Assembly (NCBI GenBank): GCA_916613615.1
Contig: OU744723.1
Span: 31,998,171-32,062,170, forward strand
Direction of reading: 5' to 3'
Source of the DNA: Steromphala cineraria
Taxonomy: Eukaryota; Mollusca; Gastropoda; Trochida; Trochidae
DNA: 64,000 bases
Within the stretch, counting starts at the first letter, position 1. Every line of letters starts with the position of its first letter. The translations under genes and the position numbers were made by a program. Below the pieces are notes generated by a model, which had not been told where the DNA came from, made no database searches, and worked only from the letters and a program-made list of their open reading frames with translations. Positions 1 to 12,472 of this stretch are shown here, in pieces.

Positions 1-344
1 CGATTAACGGACCTATCAGATCGCCCGAGAGGCATTTGGTGCGGAGTAACGTTCACCCCAGAGGTTTCTGTCGTCGATTTGCGAATATAAATAGATATAA
101 AAGTTATTTGAAGGGTGACATGTCTTTGAAACAAGCTAAGTTTTGCTGAGAAATGTAAAACTAAGAGATTCTTGTGTATGTAAATGAGATGTCACCGATT
201 TGAAGCGATAATTTTGACTTAACTCGGAAGCGAGTCGAGATCGGCAACATGGATGCCTTTATTCCTTTACTCTATATACATATAGGAACGGATCTTTCTT
301 ACCCACGTTTTACCTACATTTTATTTACGATATCGGGTTCCTGT

Positions 345-412
345 GGGGCCACGCCCTTAAAACCTATGTTCGTCTTCTTCTCCAGAACCAATGACTCTAG
401 AGAGCTGATAAA
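345..412 (-). repeat. Fragment of pearl-like core repeat
   Basis: A stretch reading (on +) GGGCCACGCCCTTAAAACC, then a CTTCTTCTCCAGAACC block, then AGAGAGCTGA. The same blocks recur in the elements at 47.94-48.73 kb and 60.5-60.9 kb, so this is one isolated core unit in minus orientation. The open frame across it (249-491) is explained by the repeat and is not called as a gene. Nothing else is recognisable in 1-880. Confidence 0.6.
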
Positions 413-879
413 AATCATTTATTCTAATTGTGTTAAAATAGTTATTTCTTTAACTTATATAATTCAAGAACTGTCAATATATAATTTATGAAAAGAACAG
501 CACTATACTTAAAAGTTTAAAATACCTGGAATACAATCAATTGTCTTTGCTGTAGAGTACAAGACAATTGTGAAAGCCTAACTTGTGAACAAATATATTG
601 ATATAGAAGATATTGTTCGTGTATGGACTAATACAATGTCTTTTTCTTTGAGTGAGGTGTGTAAACAAATAATTACTTAACTTAAATAGTTGCAATTTCT
701 GTGAGTTCAAATACGAATACTTTATTGTACGCAACAATTTGTAAACACTAGCATATTCGAACGTAAAATTGTTATCAATAGATATGAAAAGTCTAAATGA
801 GTGTTCGATGTCTCTCTGTTGTTTAAGTTGGAGTAAATGTTATCAAGTAAGGAGTTCAAGGGTAGGGCTTGTATTACAT

Positions 880-1256
880 TAACGGGGCTGTAACAAGTGT
901 TAGGGGGAATATAAGGTTATGTCAAGACAATGAAAATAAATTTTTCCAATTTAAAGACAATGCATTAATGAAGCTAAATGAAGCATTGAGAAATTAAATA
1001 TATTATATAACGTTCAGCCATTTGATTCCTGTTTCTTACATTAAATGAATTAAAGTTGTTCTCACAAAAATGGCAGCCTATGGACTTACTAGTATTGCGA
1101 AACTTTATTATTTGTTCTCTGACTATGGATGATTGGTTTGTCTAATGAGAATGTTACACTATCAAAATAATTCATATGGCATTAACGGACAATTATTATC
1201 AGTGATAAATTTAAAATAAACAATTTTGAAAAAACTTGCTTCTGCCTTTTTAAGTT
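880..1256 (+). mobile_element. TTAA-type MITE, degenerate copy 1
   Basis: This shares long stretches with 30269-30540 and with the pieces at 23.38-24.0 kb, including the blocks AAAATGG..GCC..TGGACTT and TTTGTTCTCTGACTATGG. The better-preserved copies have termini of the form CTTAAAGGGACAGT..GCACGTTTT in inverted orientation. The left end here is eroded and the right end reads CTGCCTTTTTAAG. No coding capacity is seen, so it is a non-autonomous DNA element; the superfamily is not assigned. Confidence 0.55.
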
Positions 1257-1491
1257 AGTATTATGTGATGAACTTTAATCTACATGCTGACATACAAATT
1301 GAGATTTACAGTAAAGCACAGGAGACTGTATGAAAATCAATTTCTCATTTTATCGACATGACTGATTGCAAACTAAATAAAAGAAACTTTGTGCAATGCA
1401 GCATTCAAGTGCACCGGATATAACATAATTAATTTCTTCGTTCAAAATAACTTTTCATGAAATAATATATATTGTTTTAAACATATATATA

Positions 1492-1636
1492 GGATATTAT
1501 AATGAGTGTCCATGACATACTGTGTTTACGACACGAGTGCCTAAACATTAGTATGTCCTGAGCGAGAGCGAGGGATATACCTATATTTAGGCACGAGTGT
1601 CGAAACCACAGTATGTCATGGGCACGAATATCATAT
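1492..1636. repeat. Foldback palindrome about 145 bp
   Basis: Two arms of about 60 bases are inverted copies of each other: CATGACATACTGTG near 1511 and CACAGTATGTCATG near 1607, with CACGAGTGCCTAAA mirrored by TTTAGGCACGAGTG. The centre is GC-rich (GAGCGAGAGCGAG). It resembles a foldback or MITE; no clear target duplication was found. Confidence 0.75.
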
Positions 1637-1748
1637 TCTGTTTATTACCGTAGTCCCAGAATTAAATAAAATACTCAAAACCTATTGCTCAGTATAGGCG
1701 GACTAGCCGCCGCCGACCCGTATAGATTGTGACGGCATAGATAAACCG

Positions 1749-1781
1749 TGACGTCAAAGCATTATTAATAACGTGACGTCA
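1749..1781. promoter_or_regulatory. Two CRE-like palindromes upstream of the TRIM gene
   Basis: The perfect 8-bp palindrome TGACGTCA occurs at 1749-1756 and again at 1774-1781, about 640 bp upstream of the TRIM start codon. This is the consensus for CREB/ATF-type bZIP factors. A pair 25 bp apart is suggestive, but function is inference, and the sites could belong to a mobile element. The rest of 1640-2340 shows nothing identifiable. Confidence 0.3.
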
Positions 1782-2412
1782 CAATGAAAAAGTGATATTT
1801 TGCCCTTTGGCAACATATGAGAAATATGAACCTCGGTATGACTGCCCTTGTAGGTAATAAACAGCAGTAACATTGTTACATTACATTGTTAATGTAATTC
1901 TTATTGTAATGAAATACCCAACGATGCAGATCATGAGAGTAAGATCCCATTTCCTTTATGAAATACAAATTACCAAATACACCAAAATCAGCATTACTAA
2001 ACTGTAACCAAGATGAGGGGTTAATAATAAAATCATCTGGAGCACTGGATTACAATGTAGCATTTTATATATCATGAATACATACTTCTCTGTTTGTTAT
2101 AGTATGTCGTCCTTAAATTTCATACCAAAAAGTGTAATTTGGTCGTTTTGAAGCCCTCATTGCTGGACTAACAATATGTCAATTTGAGAGACTTCAATAC
2201 ATCCGGATTGTTTTATGACGTCACTCGATTGGCAATCAAAGTTTTGCCTTGCGTATTTATTCATCCCCAATGTATCCAGATAAAAAATTTATTTCACCGA
2301 TTGGACTGAAAAACTCAAACTAAATCATGCAATATAATCTCGTATGAACTTCAAAGTGTATTTATCTTGCCAGTATTCTGACAGTGAACAATTCTATGTA
2401 TACAGGTCCAAG

Positions 2413-4731
2413 ATGGCGACAGCAGGCAAGCTACAGGACGACTTCCTGACTTGCAGTGTGTGTATGGAGGTGTTTGTGCAGCCTGTAACACTAGTCTGTC
2501 AGCATACATTCTGCAAGAACTGCCTGGGCAAATATATACAGACAAAAGAAGAAGCAGTGAGAAGAAAAAAAATCCCCTGTCCCACATGTAGACAAGAGAC
2601 CCCAGTGCCTCACCCTGACAGACCTGTGGAAGATTGGGCGGGGCAGTTGAAACCAGGACTGCTTCTAACTGGACTCATGGACTCAGTTGTGCAAGGTAAC
2701 TTTCAAACAAATAGAGATTATTCTTGAACAAAATCTGATGCCTTAACATATATGCTTAATCGCATGATATATGATATATTACTTATTCATTAGTCCCATT
2801 TGTACACATAGCTGAAACTAGTTCTGGCACCTGACAAGTGACGATATATTATAATTTATCATCACTGTTGCCTGGTAGACAGTATATCTCAATGATAAAA
2901 CCAAGTATTTCATCGCTGATCATATGATAAAGTTTTATCATACGGAAATTCTGTGATTTAAAAGGTCTGTGTAATTATAACGAATTTGATAAAGACAATA
3001 ATGCATTGTCAGCATACTGATGAATAAGTTTAACATTTCATGAAAACAAATGTACGCCAATGATAACCTCCATTAGTTATACATGATTTACAATGTTACT
3101 TTCCAGGACATGACCAATGCTCAGTGTGCAAGGAAGAAGGGAAGACAACTCCAGCCACACACTGGTGTTCAGAATGTCAAGCACTATTTTGTGATGGGTG
3201 TCTGAAGCAACACAGTAGGATGCCAAATTCAAAGAAACACCAAGTTGTACCAGTTTCAGCAAAAAAGCCTCTACAGAAGCAACTTATCTGCAAGGAACAT
3301 GACAAGAAGATAAAACTCTTCTGCGCAGACCATGACAAACCCCTGTGTACTGTCTGCTGCAGTATTGCTCACAGAACATGTAAAGAGGTCATCACAATCA
3401 AGGAACAGCTCTCAGAGGTCAAATCAAAACTTCTTCGACTTCAGCAGAATTTTGCAGAAAAACTTGATTTAACAAAGGGCGAGTTTCAAAAACTGGATTT
3501 ACAAGGGAAGAACCTTTTGGCTGAGAGGTCCATGCTGGAATCAGAAATAAGGAAAACCATAAGTGAAGCTATCGATGCACTGAAACAGAAGGAAACTCAA
3601 CTGATTAGACAGGTAAAGGATCAAACAGAACAAGACCAACAGATGTTGAGGTCGATGATGAAGACAAATCAAATGGATCTACAGCTGTACCAGCAGCAGT
3701 CTCAGTCCATCCAGCAGGCCCTGGAGTTGGAGGATGAGGCGCAGCTCTTTGAGATGTATCTCTTGTCTGGATCAGAAGGTGGAGCTGACGTCACAGGGAC
3801 AAAGAGGAATGATAAAGCAGATGTAGATAGCCTGAACCTTGTACATAATCTTGAAAATCTAAAGAAAGAAATAGGAAAGATGGATGTGAAGATTCAACAT
3901 ACTGACAGAATAGACTTGACTGGTACACCTGTACTGGATGAAGTTATTGAAGCATCAGAAAATGTGAGAGACATTTGCGGGGTAACAGATAGTTTGGTCA
4001 TGATCACTGATGATACTAAGGTCACTCTTTTTGCTGATTATAATAGATACCTTTTGAAGTCATGTAACACTAAAGCAGGACAGCAATGTTCAAGTGTACT
4101 CAAGGTGTCTGGTAGGCCCTGGTGTATGACAGTTATCAGTGAAGGTAAGGTAGCTGTGTCTCTCCCTGACTCACCGTGTATCATCACAGTTGTTGTGACT
4201 CCTGACCTGACACTATTGTCTACAATACAGACAAGAAAGAAGTACAGGGGTCTGTCTACTCTGGATCAATCAACACTGGTGGCTGGTTCCAAGTCTCCAC
4301 CTTCTGTGGATCTGATTGATATGCAGGGAAACAACTTGAAGACCTTCACAACACTTCCTGGATTAGGAAAGAGCTTCAGCTATCCTCAATACATACATGT
4401 GACCAGACAAGGCACTATCCTGGTGTCAGACTGGGATCTGAAGTCTATCATCTGTCTGACACAGTCTGGAGACATTGTATTCACATACACACCTACTGGA
4501 GACAGAGCTCTGAGACATCCATGGGGAATCACAACCACCAGTACAGGAGACATTCTAGTAGCTGACCGTAACACTCACAAAGTGATACATCTCAGTAGTA
4601 CAGGGGATTTTATTAGGGACTTTCTTACAGTAGAGAAAGGTGTACAGAATCCAACTGGTCTGTGTGTTGATGTAGATAAACTGTGTGTTGCAATGCAGAA
4701 CAAGGGATTATACAAATACAGATTTGGTTAG
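2413..4731 (+). CDS. TRIM protein with NHL-type C-terminus (RING-B1-B2-CC-NHL)
   Basis: Two exons, 2413-2695 and 3107-4731, joined at AAG|GTAACT and TTCCAG|GACATG; the split glycine codon keeps the frame. The product is 635 aa. The ATG at 2413 has A at -3 and G at +4 and starts just before the RING, so I prefer it to the in-frame ATG at 2344. The C3HC4 RING uses Cys14, 17, 29, His31, Cys34, 37, 56, 59. B-box 1 spans Cys99-His139. B-box 2 spans Cys156-Cys186, with Cys where the last His is common. A Lys/Glu/Gln-rich coiled coil covers about 190-330. From about 365 to the end lie NHL/beta-propeller-like repeats (for example HPWGITTTSTGDILVADRNT). By family knowledge it is a RING E3 ubiquitin ligase dimerising through the coiled coil, with the propeller as substrate or RNA platform. 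Animal relatives are TRIM2/3/56/71-like; the exact orthologue is not decided. Poly(A) signals AATAAA lie at 4878 and 5108. Confidence 0.93.
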
Positions 4732-4877
4732 GTTTGCAGGCAGCTAGATGGTGATTTGATAGCGATAATCGAAATTCAATTTTAGAAGGTGACATTTAAC
4801 TATAACGTTTATAAAAGACTGAATATATAGTTGCAGTTACAGTTGAAATATACATGTCAAGGCTGATTTCACTTTTA

Positions 4878-5113
4878 AATAAATCACTTAAAGTTCTTGA
4901 ACTAATATACCTGTGAAGTTTACTCTGTTGTCAAAAGCATTATTAATTCATTCACCGATGATATGATAGCAACATAACCATGCACTAGTTTTGATACCAT
5001 TGTATTTTATTAAAAACAAGATTAAGTAGGAATTAGTTGTATTAATATATCAATATGTATGTTGCAATTGTGAAAGAAACAGACAGTGTATCTATAATGA
5101 TTGTTTCAATAAA
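4878..5113 (+). other. Poly(A) signals of the TRIM gene
   Basis: AATAAA occurs at 4878-4883 and 5108-5113, about 150 and 380 bp after the stop codon. Either could define the 3' end; transcript data would be needed to choose. Confidence 0.45.
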
Positions 5114-6167
5114 ATATATTTTTTGCGATTTCAAATGTATACTATATTTGTTCATCATTGTCATCATGTGAGTATTAGTTTTTGTCTCAAATAAAAATCA
5201 ACAGAAACTGCATAACTACATTGGATTTTGATACTTAATGATGTTAAGTTTAGAAAGATGCGAGTCGGATTGCACGTGCAAACGAGGAAATGGACATGGT
5301 ATATTTGTGAAATGCAAGGAATGCAAATTTGTTAGCTATGATTTGTCTGGTTAATTTCTTTCCATTAACACTTGAGTGAGTAAAAACAATTAAGTTGTTT
5401 ACGCATTGACTTTATGTTGTTGATATGTCAAAACACAGGATCTTTGTATTTGCAATAATCAACATTAAAGAAATTTGTTTTATTAGTCTGTATGAAAATT
5501 AAAAAAGAAAAACACATATATTTTTTTATATACCATTTAAAGAAGCAAATAACGTTTATTCGTGAGGTAGAATAGCATTTTGAAACATCACAATCTCATT
5601 AGAAATGTTTACTAAATAATAAATTCAGACTTTGAAATGTAAACGATATGCTCGCTTCTGATTGGATCTTACAAGGTCATGTGATCGGTATACATTTCAA
5701 TGAACCCTAAATCGCAAGTTATACGAAATAACTATCAGTAAATGAAGTTTATACGATGTCATGCCGGAACTTCATTTCTCGGGGATTCCCCTGATCTTAC
5801 AGCCACATTCCAGCCTGACCCCAGTCTTGATGGTCACACTCGTGTTAATGTTTGAAGAATAAACATTAAGTTGTAAATAAATAAAGTTTTACATGTTCAT
5901 CTCCGGTCACAGAATTGAGCATAGTGGGCAAAGTTAAACAATGTAATGTACATCATTTCAAAAGCATGAGTTGAGCTCCATTCTGAATGACCCGACTTGC
6001 GACAACATAGTTTCAAGGCACCCCATTCCATGCACAACGTGGGTGCGCTCTCTGCCTTTATAGACAGTTTCGAGGCCCCCATGATCAAAACGATGTTGCC
6101 GTGTTTGAAAACATGTATTCGTCATTTTCAATGACAGTGTCTAACATCGGCGGGCCTGCAATTGGCA

Positions 6168-6854
6168 TTATTTCTCGAGGGACTTTAACTTTATGTTTAT
6201 ATTCATTGTCAAACAAACAACCCAACTTTCCCAAGCACGTCGACCTTTTAGAGCTGATACTCTACACTCGATACAGGACAGTATCAAATAAAGGCGAATC
6301 CAAAATTTTATAATTCTAGTTTTAGCAAAAATGTTAATTGGGAATCTGCCGCATTCCCCATATACAATATTGCTAGGAGTATTAGATTTCACTCCTAGAA
6401 ATTTCTTACAAGCATATAAGTGAATTCTCTCAATAGTTTCAAAGTGTTGAAATCCCCATACCTCCGACCCATATAATAGAATCGGAAGAATTCTAGAGTC
6501 GAATATTTTAAAAAAGGATTTAACATCAATATCCACGAGTTTGCAAAGACTTTTCAAAACACCAATTAATATCTTTTTGGCCTGTGTTGAACAATATTTT
6601 GCGTGCTCTGAAAAACAAAGACGATTAGTGAAGTATACGCCAAGATATTTATATGACTTAGTCACAAATAGTGGTCTACCCTTATACCATTTTTCCATTT
6701 TAGACAGCTTACCTCCGTTCTTAAAAACTATAATTTTAGTTTTCTCCATATTGATAGTTAATCCTGCAGCATCACAATAATGTTCTAATTCAATAATGAG
6801 GCGCTGTAGCCCGACAATACTCGTCGTGCAAATTGTTAATTTTGGAATATTCAA
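6168..6854 (-). pseudogene. LINE reverse transcriptase fragment, 5'-truncated
   Basis: A 228-aa open stretch resembles the part of a non-LTR retrotransposon polymerase just after the catalytic YADD box: GLTINMEKTKIIVF, then YKYLGVYFTN, then ILPILLYGSEVWG and NIVYGECGRFPIN. The catalytic aspartates and the endonuclease are missing, and the last 40 or so residues look out of frame. This is the pattern of a 5'-truncated dead copy. It lies in the extra DNA of segment D copy 1, so it may mark the insertion event. A fragment of a related element is at 18185-18367. Confidence 0.85.
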
Positions 6855-7125
6855 ATCAAACTTTACATCTTTTTAGTTTTTTCCCCAAAACATTTCATTG
6901 TTATTAACATGATACCCATAAAGGATTATTTGTGGAATAAAAAAGTGCATCTTTTCCTTTTTTGTTATGAACTATTTTTGCATGCGCTTGAACCCGGTAG
7001 AGACCCGCCTGGGTCTAACTGATATATCTAGGTCAGTGCGACAAGCAGCTTAGAAGTTACTACAGAATCGCATTTCGAATGATTATAAAAACAACTTCAG
7101 GCTTTACATACAAAGTGGGAATTTA

Positions 7126-7298
7126 TAAGAAATGAATTTCACAATATAGTTGTCCACACGGTTATAACCTGTTTGAAACTCGTAATATAAACTTTTGCAT
7201 AATTGGCTCGGAAAGCTCGCCAATTATACAAGTTTATATTACAAGTTTCAAACAGGTTATAACCGTGTGGACAAACATATTGTGAAATTCATTTCTTA
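7126..7298. repeat. Foldback palindrome about 173 bp
   Basis: Nearly perfect inverted arms of about 80 bases: GTCCACACGGTTATAACCTG at 7152 is mirrored by CAGGTTATAACCGTGTGGAC ending at 7272. The loop is short and reads CTCGGAAAGCTCG. No protein is encoded. It is absent from the homologous D copy at 19.56 kb, which supports insertion as a mobile foldback. Confidence 0.9.
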
Positions 7299-7662
7299 AT
7301 TATTATTCAATATATATTAAAATTAATCATTTTATAGACTACGATATGTTGAATATTTGTTATAATCGTGAAAGGTAAGAATACAACTTAAATTCGGAAT
7401 GTTTGAGTACTCTACCAATTCTGGCCCCAGCATGGCAGAGCGCCACCGGATAGAACGCAAAAAGCGTGCAGCACGTGCAAGTCGTGTGTTGACATAGCGG
7501 CCGGACGGGTGAATCGGTACAATCGTGTCAATTCTTCTGCCTGACTTGAAATACGGAAGAATGTCAATTTCTGTTTCAGATGATTTGTGTTACATTGAAA
7601 ATGACAGTTTGCGTCAACATAGTTATGTTTCTGTTTATACATTATGTTGTTTATAATGGCGC

Positions 7663-8061
7663 CACACCGTTAGTCGTTTTATATACCTGACAGTGACCGA
7701 GTTAGATTGCATTTGTCATGGATGACGCCATTCATTGACACTCACTCGCGATGTAAAAAGAATGATTGAAATCTCTGCTGGGGGATTTCTCTATACAAGT
7801 ATGCACTATTCTAGTGAAATAAACAATAAATAGCAAAACACCACAACGCTACAGGCAGCAAAGATATACTAGTACTAGTCAAGACTTAGATTTTGAAAGG
7901 CCAAACAGTATACTTTTCAGATTTGATTCGAATGACAAACATGATAAAATCAAAAAAGGATTATTCAGAAGGAGGTTTACACATGATTGATATTAAAACC
8001 TTCCTTAATGCAATGAAATAATTAACCCTAAACAAATCGAAATAATCCTTGTAATATTCCT
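7663..8061. other. Non-coding tail of segment D copy 1
   Basis: Similar to 19940-20345 (GACAGTGACYGAGTTAGATTGC; ACTCGCGATGTAAAAAGAA). No gene or RNA is recognised. Confidence 0.6.
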
Positions 8062-8261
8062 NNNNNNNNNNNNNNNNNNNNNNNNNNNNNNNNNNNNNNN
8101 NNNNNNNNNNNNNNNNNNNNNNNNNNNNNNNNNNNNNNNNNNNNNNNNNNNNNNNNNNNNNNNNNNNNNNNNNNNNNNNNNNNNNNNNNNNNNNNNNNNN
8201 NNNNNNNNNNNNNNNNNNNNNNNNNNNNNNNNNNNNNNNNNNNNNNNNNNNNNNNNNNNNN
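8062..8261. other. Assembly gap, 200 N
   Basis: Exactly 200 unknown bases, probably a fixed-size placeholder, so the true distance is unknown. The left flank matches the end of segment D. The equivalent place at 20350 is followed by a LINE remnant, so a repeat may have caused the gap. Confidence 0.99.
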
Positions 8262-9410
8262 TATAGATCAACAGTTAGATGATATTTGTCAACATAAAAA
8301 GTAACAAATTTATCCCTTTTTCGAGATTATGAGTAAGTTAGGTACTTTCATGTCTGAATAAACCTTTTACCATAGCCTCTTATGCAACATATACTAAGGC
8401 TGCCGCGACTGGATTCGGGCAATGTGTTTCACACCAGAAACATGTTGGATCGACTTTCAAAAACACATTTAATAATTTCCAAGAATGATATATGAATATT
8501 CTTAGCCTTAGTTTACCTAAAATGAATATAAAAACATGACGTATCAAACCACTAAACTCAAACCTTTGATACGAATTGACCTAACATAAAGGTTCAATCA
8601 GCGCTATTGCAATGATTCAGTCGTCAAAATTAGAATACAATGGGACAATAACATTTGTGTAATCATTCAAAAATTTATAGTAGGTTGACATTTTGACTCT
8701 TCCAAAAAAGTAATCAATTACACCGTTTAAAGATAATTGATATAACTGCTTTTGGCAGAGGGCATTAATAACATAATCGCTTTGGGCAGAGGACGTAAAT
8801 AACTGCTTTGGAAGGAAAACTATAAACCTGAGGAAAGTTACTAAAGCAAATGTGAGAGAAGAACAACAGAGTGCATGTGGCCATATTGATGATTCAGAAC
8901 CTCGTGGGTAGGACTAGAACTATTTAAGGGAGTGTCATGTTCAAGTTAAAAGGTAGGTCAGGTAGATCAGGGGAGAATGACAGTGGATGTATACGTTGTG
9001 GATGTGTTTACCAAGCACTCTTGGCAGCCTTTTGGCCAAATCATTTGTAAACAAATTCGTCAAAAACAACATCAGTGCTTGAAAACGACCTTTGATGAGA
9101 TACAATTGTTGTGCCGTGTAAAGGATATGAAACACTGCAATGATCCGATGTCCATATCTAAAAGCAGGGCAACCTCTCTATCAAAACATACTGGTAAATA
9201 TATTCCCACCTCCTTGTCTTTATTTATTTGTTTGTTTTACGTATTAACTTATGCTTTTCAATATTGAATAGACATGATTGTAACTGAAATATACAGAATA
9301 AATGACAATTACATTTAGTCAGATCTGGCCTGTAGGGGAATGATTATAAAACTATTCTAAGAGTTATCATGAAGAAACAAGACTCCAGCAGTCAATAAGC
9401 CGCACCTCTT
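8262..9410. other. No gene recognised
   Basis: AT-rich DNA. A 96-codon + strand frame starts at an ATG at 8977 and meets a donor-like TG|GTAAAT near 9193. I recognise no domain in it and do not call it. GGCAGAGG appears twice near 8755-8790 in a short local repeat. Confidence 0.5.
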
Positions 9411-9412
9411 TA

Positions 9413-10740
9413 TTAAGGATTCAGCCATAAGGCTGAATCCTTATTGTTATTGGCGTGTTTCTTTTTTTTTCTTTTTTTTTTATTATTCCACGATTTTTGT
9501 GAACAGGATTCAGACCAAACGGCTGATGCTTTCGAAACCAAATTTCACAGGCTGGTAGACCTTGTTGAGGAAAGGGGACAATAAGCTTTTGGGACAATTC
9601 GGCCCATACATTAAAGGTCCAGTTCGATTCCAAAATCGAAAATTTAACATTGATTTTTTTTTCAAAATGCACTTAGAGACCTATTTTTTTTTTTAATGTG
9701 CGCAATCAAAAATGCTGCAAAAAACGAAATCATGGAAAATTCGTAGGTCACGTGGTTTGGCCGCCATCTTGGATTTAGTACATTTTTGATCATTGCCGAC
9801 CCCACCCACCTTTGAAAATCTTCTTCTCTGAAGATACTTGCACTAGAGATCTGAAATTTATACTCAATGTAGCTGAAGCATTGTAGACCTTAATTTGACT
9901 TCTACAAAGTCCTAACGTTAATACTTTTCTTGCTGTGATTTTTCAAAGTTGACCAAAATCTAAAAATCGCAAGGGCAGATAACTCAAAAACCAGACCATA
10001 GAATTTTATGATTTTTGCATGACAGCTAGACATTGGCAAGGTTCTTAAAATAAAAGAATAAAATCGCTCGCGAACAGTCACTTCCGGTCAGGGTCAGAGG
10101 TCAAACTTTCCATTTTGGACATGTGGTGTTTTGGTGGGTATGTTTGAAATATATTAGCGAATCAACGGCGTACGATAACGCTTTGTTCTATACATCATAT
10201 GAAAGCCAAAAGTCTATAGATTTTTTGAAAATTTGACAGTAAATTTCTATATTTGTTTTACATTGAGTTACGGCCCTTTGAATATTGTCAATTCTGCTTT
10301 CATTTTGAATGAGTATGATTTGGTATGTTAAAAAAAACGTTACTCATCATTGACAGACGACAAATCATTGCTCCATATATCATTCGAAAGACAAAAGAAT
10401 ACAGGATCTTTTAAAGATGAATAATACATTCAGTTACTACATATACATTGAGTTATGGACCTCTGAATATCATCAACACTGCATGCGTTTTGAATGCATT
10501 TGATAACTGTATGTTTGCAAAATGCGTTAATCATCAACAAAAGATTATTTCCTAGAAGCTTTTGACTGAAATAATTACCTTTGTGAATTATATTAACACC
10601 ATAAAGCGCTGAATCCGTTTGTCGTCGCTTGCGACTATATTTTTCATTGCGGCTCTTAATTGATTGAGTGAGTTGGCATAGTAGGCTTGTGTGATTGTTG
10701 TTTGTTTTAACCAAAGATCTTGCCAGCCGAAGGTTTGAAT
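9413..10740. repeat. Dispersed-repeat-like region with terminal hairpin
   Basis: It begins with a perfect 12-bp inverted repeat (AAGGATTCAGCC / GGCTGAATCCTT, 9415-9442), followed by T-rich tracts. GGCTGATGC near 9520 and CGCTGAATCCG near 10608 echo the motif. Frames here (9421-9672 and 10430-10714, both minus) show no domain. A transposon-derived repeat is the likeliest reading, but its family is not identified. Confidence 0.45.
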
Positions 10741-10745
10741 ATTTA

Positions 10746-10912
10746 GGAGATAAACATACTGTGTTTGGAAATCAGCGGCATATAACAGAATTATTATAGC
10801 TCTAAATTTAATTTAAAGTCGAACGCGTAGCGTGATGCTTTAAATGGATAATTTAGAGCTATAATAATTCCGTTATATGCCGCTGATTTCCAAACACAGT
10901 ATGTTTATCTCC
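10746..10912. repeat. Foldback palindrome about 167 bp
   Basis: The arms are inverted copies: GGAGATAAACATACTGTGTT at 10746 is mirrored by AACACAGTATGTTTATCTCC ending at 10912, and AATCAGCGGCATATAAC is mirrored by GTTATATGCCGCTGATT. The loop is CG-rich (GTCGAACGCGTAGCGTG). Its ACATACTGTGTTT block is shared with the 1.5-kb foldback, suggesting a common family. Confidence 0.9.
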
Positions 10913-12470
10913 ATTCTACCATAATAGCGATTTAAAACTGAACTATATTCTTTCGCATTGACTCGGGTGTGCTGTGTCATGATGCCCGTGCACGATTTCC
11001 ACGGACATTCACACAGTGTTGATGGATTTGGTTATCTCGAATGACGTTACAAACAGAAGGCCTCGGAGATTACCGACAAATATCCGAATGCTGCAAAGGG
11101 AGCTCACTCTATTCAGTAGACGTTTTATTATTTCGTGACGGTTGTTAGCGTTATATGGTATGTTAAGTTCTGCATATATTCACAAACTTGACGTCGGTAT
11201 AATTGCATTGGTGTTGTAAATAAATTTACGGTAAGTGTATGCCGCATTTCGATTCATATTCGTATGAAATTCTGGCCGGTTAAACTTTGTCGAGCCCGTT
11301 TTGGTCTAACGCTACAGAATGATGGACAGTGCGAACGGGAAATCTGAACTGTTGTCAGTGTCGTGTATTTAAACTATTTTACTGGTTTTGAGAGACTGCA
11401 AGCGTTAAGCTTGCGGAAAGTTTGAATAAATTCTATAAATAATGTACATACAACGCAATAATTGCATATTTTGTGAAAATTTTCGACACAACAGCAATAT
11501 TTTAGAACTACTTGCTGCTAGGCAACAAATGAATTCTTGCGCATTAGACGAAGTAAACAGAGCACCGTATAACCAAATTATACGCCCTCTGATTTTTCAT
11601 AGCAGCCAATCAGAAACGAGTATTTTGCACTTTTATGGTAGAATGAACATTATTTTGCACAGTTGAATGCTTGTGCTGCGATTGCGAGAGTTCTTGTTTT
11701 GACTAGCATTACATATGTATAGGAGTTCATGACTTGATTCACTCCACTAGTAACAATCGTTCAATAAAAATGAATCAACAGAAATGGCTTCAGAGGGCCT
11801 TCCTGACCATTGGTCATCCTACGACACCACCTAAACTCTGCTGATCATTTTGACACAGTCGAATACTGAGGTGTTTTTTTACCATACACATACAAATTTA
11901 GTCATATTCTTTTGTGAGAAACCTGATAACATCACAGGCTCTTATTTTCACTTTCCATAATATCAAAAGTATAGCTATCAGGTAAGATCGATGGTAAACG
12001 AAAGGTCCTACAGATTTTGTAATTCGATAGACTTTGGCTATGCCGATACTCAAATTTATGAACTTATTGACTTCCCCTCCTATTCATTGTTGATCCTTCA
12101 CTTAAACTATTACAATCCATAAAGAGCAAATCTGTTCTTGATTTGCAAACATGAAGCAAAAATTCTTCTAATTTTAAAATAAAATAATTGGAACATTTTA
12201 GAAAAATTACATTTTAGATGAATACTTAAAATTTCTTAAATCAGAAACCTTAATTACGGATTGAATGTTAACTCAAAAGTTCGTATACATAACCACAGCA
12301 GTGTAGAATCACAGAATCACATAGAGGATCATAAATTAATTCATTTAAACAGGAAATCATTAAAACTACATTTTGATCTTCAGGGAAGATGTCTGCACAG
12401 AAAAACTCTCTCTGCCCTCCAGAGTATGTGAGAAGATGACATGGAGCCTGCAGAGGAGGAAGGCTGCAGG
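10913..12470. other. No gene recognised
   Basis: AT-rich DNA with short unsupported frames, for example 11442-11666 (+), which has no domain. It could contain 5' sequence of the ankyrin pseudogene, but I see no convincing exon. Confidence 0.5.
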
Positions 12471-12472
12471 AA

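Larger units (their letters stand above)
4890..8061 (+). repeat. Segmental duplication D, copy 1
   Basis: Non-coding DNA after the TRIM stop is closely similar to 18945-20350. Examples are 5235-5310 against 19220-19290 (both with AACGAGGAAATGGACATGGT) and 7395-7660 against 19680-19920 (both with GGCAGAGCGCCACCG). The two copies align across the junction 5640/7300, so about 1.7 kb here (LINE remnant plus palindrome) is extra relative to copy 2. The copy runs into the N gap at CTTGTAATATTCCT, the same motif where copy 2 ends. A shortened third copy follows the NHL-only paralogue at 28.7 kb. Confidence 0.8.

Noticed and set aside
2344..2346. ATG at 2344 as the TRIM start
   Set aside because: The 23 extra residues show no TRIM feature, and the ATG at 2413 has a better start context right before the RING.
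8005..8271. 88-aa minus-strand frame across the N gap
   Set aside because: Most of it is unknown residues from N bases.
8977..9267. 96-aa + strand frame as a gene
   Set aside because: No domain is seen and a donor-like site near 9193 is the only support, which is too weak to call.
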